Of a stretch of 64,000 bases of DNA, positions 54,601 through 60,600 are shown one piece after another. Source of the DNA: Carya illinoinensis (taxonomy: Eukaryota > Streptophyta > Magnoliopsida > Fagales > Juglandaceae). A model generated the notes under the pieces. The model had not been told where the DNA came from. It saw nothing but the letters and a program-made list of their open reading frames with translations, and made no database searches. The stretch is from positions 29,637,001-29,701,000 of the forward strand of contig NC_056760.1 in NCBI RefSeq assembly GCF_018687715.1, given 5' to 3'. Within the stretch, counting starts at the first letter, position 1. The number at the start of each line of letters is the position of its first letter. Both the position numbers and the translations under genes were made by a program.

Positions 54601-57600
54601 AATACAATAATAATATTAAAATACAATATTTTAATATTTAATCTTCAAACTCAAAATTCTCATCTAAAAAATCTCAGTGGCCAAGCAGAACTTAAGTAAA
54701 ATAGCTGAAAACCATTGAAACAAGGAAAACATAAAAAATTTCCAGATTTCCTCTGCAGTACACTCACTGTTATTAAAATGCAGCTCATTCCTTTCCATCT
54801 AAATATACCACATAATGCACAAAGGAATCATCTTCCATGCAGCTGCCACTTGAGAACAACTATGAAGCCTATTCCAACACGCATGTAGACCCACACTGTT
54901 TTAGGCATTACCCAAACCAGCCCTGCTCTAGTGAACACACCATCCCATAACACCTTAGCCACCTCACAATGTAAGAGCAAATGGTCCATCAATTCACCAA
55001 CTTTCTTACACATGAAGCACCACTCCATAACAATCATAACACTTTCTCAAATTATCAATTGTCTGAAAATTCCCAAGCGATGCTATCCAAATAAAAAATG
55101 CAACCTTTGATGGCACATGAGCCCTCCAAATACTCTTCCATGGAAAATAAAAGTGATGCTGAACAGTCAACATCTTCTAGTATGATCTAACAGAAAACGT
55201 CTTACTCATTGTATGCTTCCATGACATTCGATCCCTCTCATTTCATCCAATATCCAGAGAATACAAGAAGCTGAAAAAATTTGCAACCTTTTCAAGTTCC
55301 CAATCCTAGACAGCTGTAATAAAACTAACATCCCAATGCACAACTCCATTAGATCGGATCAACAAATATGAAACAGAAGCCTGCTGATTAACAGCCATGC
55401 TAAAAATTGCCGGAAAAAACTATGAAAAGTGCACACTCACCACACCAATCGTTGAACCCAAAGCAAATTCTCGAACCATCTCCAACCTCAAACTTAACTT
55501 GTTTCACAAAATTATTCCACCCCTTTCTAATAAATTTCCAAAGACTCACACCATAAGTCCTACTCTCCTTAGAACCCCCCCCCCCCCTTCTCCCCCCTCC
55601 CTTTTTTCTACCAAACACCAACTCACTCCCATACTTCCGATCAATAAGCTCCCTCTACATCGATTCCTCTTCCCTTTGATACCTCCACAACCACATTCCC
55701 AACAATGCCTTATTAAAAGTACTCAAATTAAGAACCCCCAACCCTCCATTAACAATAGGACTGCAGACTCTATTCCAACTCACTAGATGGAACTTATTTT
55801 CCATTCCCATACCGTTCCACAAAAATGCTCTAAATAACTTCTCAATACAATTTGCCACACCTACAGGTAATGGAAATAATGAAGGAAAGTAAGTGAGAAG
55901 ATTGGAAATGATACTTTTGTTAACAGTAATTCTAGCCCCTTTTGATAAGTATAGCCACTTCCAACCCGCCAATCTTTTCTCAATCTTCTCTACCACATTT
56001 TATCTAATATCCAGAGAATACAAGAAGCTGAAAAAATCTGCATCAAGTTCCCAATCTTGGACAGCTCTAATAAAACTAACATCCCAACGCACAACTTGAT
56101 CAACAAATCTGAAACAGAAGCCTGCTGATTTAACAGCCATTCTAAACATTGCTGGAAAAACTATGAAAAGAGCACGCTCACCACCCCAATCATCGAACCC
56201 GAAGCGAATTCTTGAACCATCTCCAACCTCGAACTTAACTTGTTTCACAAAATTATTCCACCCCTTTCTAATAAATTTCCAAAGACTCCCCCCCCCCCCC
56301 CCCCCCCAACCACAGAAAAAAAAAAAACTCACTCCCATACTTCCAATCAATAAGCTCCCTCTACATCGATTCCTCTTCCCTTTCATACCTCCACAACCAC
56401 TTTCCCAACAATGCCTTATTAATAGGACAACAGACTCTATTCCAACTCACTAGATGGAACTTATTTTCCTCTCCCATACCATCTCACAAAAATGCTCTAA
56501 ATAACTTCTTAATACGATTTGCCACATCAGGTAATGGAAATAATGAAGAAAAGTGAGAGAAGATTGGAAATGGTACTTTTGTTAAGAGTAATTCTAGCCC
56601 CCTTTTGATCGCTTCCCACCCGCCAATCTTTTCTCAATCTTCTCTACCACCCCATCCCAAATATTCTTACTTTGAACAATGCCCCCAACGGGAGGCCCAA
56701 ATATTTCATAGGAAGAGAAGCAATTCTACACCCCAAAAGTTCCACCAAGCTGTTAATATTATGCACATCCCCCATCGGAAGCATCTCCGACTTACCCAAA
56801 TTCACCTCAAGGCCCAAGACAGCTACAAAACATAACAATACAGCCCTCAAAGCTTGAATCTGATCACCATCAGCATTACAAAAGATAAGAGTATCAGTAG
56901 CAAAGAGTAAATGGGAAATTGAAATGAAACCATTATTTGCATTTCCCACCGAAAAACAGGAAAGAGAACCCCTTTCTACCGCAACCTCCACCATATGGCT
57001 CAAAGCCCTCCATAACGATTACAAACAAAAAATGAGACAACAGATCCCCCCGTCTCAAGGCTCTTGAACTCTAAAAGAAACCATAAGACAGCCCATTAAC
57101 TACTACCAAACCGAGTAGTCGAGATGCTGTGTCTAATCCAACCACACCACCTATCCCCAAAACTGCATCTTCTAAGCATGTAGAAAAGAAAATCCCAATT
57201 CACATGATCGTATGCCTTTTCCATGTCTAGCTTGCAAAGAACTCCCAGAACACGTTCCCGCGTCCGACTATCTAAACATTCATTCGTGATCAACATTGTG
57301 TCAAGGATTGGCAACCCCGAACAAAAGCATTTTCAGGCTTATAAATAATCTTATCCATCAGCTTACTCATTTAATTAGCTAACACCTTAGAAATTATCTT
57401 ATAAATCCCACTTACCAAACTGATGGGATGGAAACCCTTCAATTCAGAAGCATCGGCTATCTTAGGTATGAGGGCAATAAAAGTGGCATTCAGTGACTTC
57501 TAAAACTTTTGAAAAGCATAAAATTCTTGGAAAACTCACATCTTCTTTTACAATTAAACACTAGTTAAATAGTAATTGTTAATAATCAATTTTGGCAATT

Positions 57601-60600
57601 AAAGTTAGAGATTAAAAAAATTATAAAAACCATAAATAAAAAGACATGCCTAAATTTAAGATTAAAATTAATTTAGGGTTTGGTTTAGGGATTAGGAAAA
57701 GAGGAAAACCAAAACAGGGTTTAGGGGAAAAAGAGGGTTTAAAAGCCCAAAGCCATAGCAGTCCAGCCCAAAAGGGCCAAAACAAGGTCAAAACAGTGTC
57801 ATTTTATCAAAACCCTCCCAACACAGCCAAAATTTAAGTAAAACTGCGCCTTTTTATGTGTTGGGCTTTTTACCCCCCGGCCCCCAACCTCATCTCAGAT
57901 TCTCATTCACCCCCCCCCCCCCCCCCCCCCACCTCTCAAATCTCAATCTTAGGGATAGAAATCCCTTCCCGTTGCCGTTAGCCACCACTGCCCCTCGCCA
58001 CCGACTTCTCCTCTAGGCATCCCCAGCGCTCATTTTTACCACCCCCCCAAGGCATCGATATTTTAATCCCTAATTTCGAAATGCTAAGTTGCTAGTGTAG
58101 CCATCCCTCCATTGCCCCTTGCCTTTCACCACCGGTATGAGTAAGTGCCACTTCCATGTATGGTTGATTTTTGGTTGATCTTGCTTCCAGATTTGGGGTT
58201 TGCTTGCATGCCCAAATTTGCTTACAGATTGTTGATTAACCACAGTAAGTCCCTCCACTGCTGTTTGTGATCGAAATGGTTGATTTGTGCTGTTGAATAT
58301 TTTGGTTTGGAAATATTTTGATTGTGTATCACTTATCAAAAAGACATTTTTTGTTTTGTGTAGGAATAATTTTTTGCTGTTGAATATTTTGGTTTGGAAA
58401 TATTTTGATTATGTATGAACAGAGAATTTTTTTTCTGTTCAATATTTTGGTTTGGAAATGTTGTTGTTGAATATTTTTGTTTGGAAATATTTTGATTATG
58501 TATGAACATAGATTTTGGATGGTGTTGAATATTTTGGTTTGGAAATGTTGCTGTTGAATATTGAATGTTGGGAACTTGGGGCTGTTTTTGAATGTGAATT
58601 TGCAAGTTAGGGCTGTTTTTGTGAATTTTCCCATTTTGTATGATTAACCGTGCTCCTTTGTTTGTTTGTTGTGTTTTAGTTTTTAAATCATGAATGTTGA
58701 AGGCATAAGCACTCCTATGTCCACCCCTACATCTTATCCAGAAGAACCACAACAGCCTATTGAGGCTCCAATAATCAAAGAGTCTAGTGAATCATTAGAC
58801 TCTTCAATAGGCACTCCTACTGCCTTCCATTCTACCCCCGCTCTCCACATACTAGTAGAAACCCCAAGAATAGGTCTGAGGTATGGGATCACTTCACAAG
58901 AGTGTCTGATTGTGATCCTAAAGAACCTACAGCAACTTGTAACCATTGTGGGAGGTTGCGGAAATGTCATCTCAAAAGGCAGGGCCCTTTAGCCATGAGA
59001 GCACACATCCACCTTCGCCCTAAAAACCATAAGAGTAGATTGGACAAGGGAATTCTTGATCCCGGAGGCAAGAGTCGAAAGAGGAGAAGGGGAGAAAAAT
59101 CTAAGGATGACCAAGTATAATGAAAAAAAAATTAGGGCTGCCCTTGCTAGGATGGTGATAGTGGATGACTTACCTTTTAGGGTTGTTGAGGGCCAAAGGT
59201 TTCGAAACTACACAAAATCCCTTGATCCTAAGTTTCCTATTCCTTTTCATTTTATAGTAATGAAGGATTATATGAGACTATTCTTGAGAGAGAATAATAG
59301 CTTGGAGAAAATGATTTTGATAACCAAACAAATAGTGTATTTGACCACAAACACTAGGGCTTCTATCCAAAACATTAATTATGTGTGTTTCACAGCTCAC
59401 TTTACGGATATTCATGCTTGAATAGTCTTTGTGACAATAGTAATTGACGCTTGAGTTCAATGGCTTTTAGAATGAAACTATGAAAGCAAAGTATGATAAA
59501 TATTGGGGGGATCTTCAAAAGATAAACAGGGTGTTTATTGTTGTCATTCTTGATCCACAATACAAATTGGTTATTCAAGCATATTAGTTCAATCACACAT
59601 TGGGCAATGAGAGGGCTGAGGAATTAGTTGAACTCCTCGAAAGAGAAATGAAGCTCTTGTATGAATAGAATGTTATGTTTGGTGGTGGGTGCGCAAGTAG
59701 GTCTAAGGCCTCATTTGGTTATACAGATGAGATGAGATGAAAGTTAAAAGTTAAATAAAATATTGTTAAAATATAATTTTTTTAATTTATTTTTGTTTTG
59801 AGATTTGAAAAAGTTGAATTATTTTTTATTTTTTGTTTGAGAGTTTGGAAAAATTGTAATGATTAAACGAGATGAAATGAGATGAGATAGTTTGTGAAAA
59901 CAAACCAAGCACAAGTAAACCATGTCTCATACTCGTAATGAGGGTAGTACATCAATGGGGAGTAGTTGTACATTAAAATTAAAGATGTATATTAAAACTC
60001 AGCTCATCTAAGTTTATTAACATTTAAGCAAAACAAATTTAAATAAAAACTCATTATTTGACATGATACTGTTGTTTCTAAGTGAAAATTGCACAATCAT
60101 AAGATTCATAATAAAGAACTATTAACGCCTACCCATGATCCTTGATGGAAATATAAAAGGGTGATGCAAAAACAAATCTCCTGGAAATAATATTACTTAT
60201 CAAAATATAAAACATATATACCTGTCCCCCAGATGCCAATAAAGCACCAAACTCAAGCACCTTGTTGATATCAAAGCTGTTGTAGTTCAAAAAAAAAAAT
60301 GTACAAATAAGCAAACAAGCAGTAATATTTATGGTCCAGTAATGCAGCCAAAGAGACTCATATAATTGTATAGAGATATCAAAAATACAATCCATGAAGT
60401 CGTAAAGAGAAATGGAAAATACAAAAGCACCTTTGTAACGAAGAGATTGCATGCTTAGAATGAAAATAAGACAATGTCACCAAATCTTCACCAACAGCAG
60501 AGATCCCAGCCTCGGACATCTTTTTCTCAACCCAAGCAAAAAGTTCAGTCAAGGAAGTATGCTTAACACACTGAGAAATAGCCCCAATGGCATGAGCAGC

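Larger units (their letters stand above)
54340..57520 (-). mobile_element. 5'-truncated LINE with internal tandem duplication
   Basis: Minus strand. The RT starts near 57520 with decayed [23 protein letters not shown] coding. [20 protein letters not shown] and [20 protein letters not shown] follow (57314-57096). [20 protein letters not shown] is next, with catalytic FADDT changed to FATDT, then [15 protein letters not shown] coding (57003-56644). The thumb/connection region is present twice (55237-55997 and 55998-56650). zf-[21 protein letters not shown] lies at 55037-54828. The 3' signature CATGTACAAAGGAAGTATAC is near 54395. Confidence 0.8.

Noticed and set aside
58260..58570. Possible CRISPR-like spaced repeat
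   Set aside because: Units are imperfect, AT-rich and without regular unique spacers; it is a minisatellite in plant DNA.
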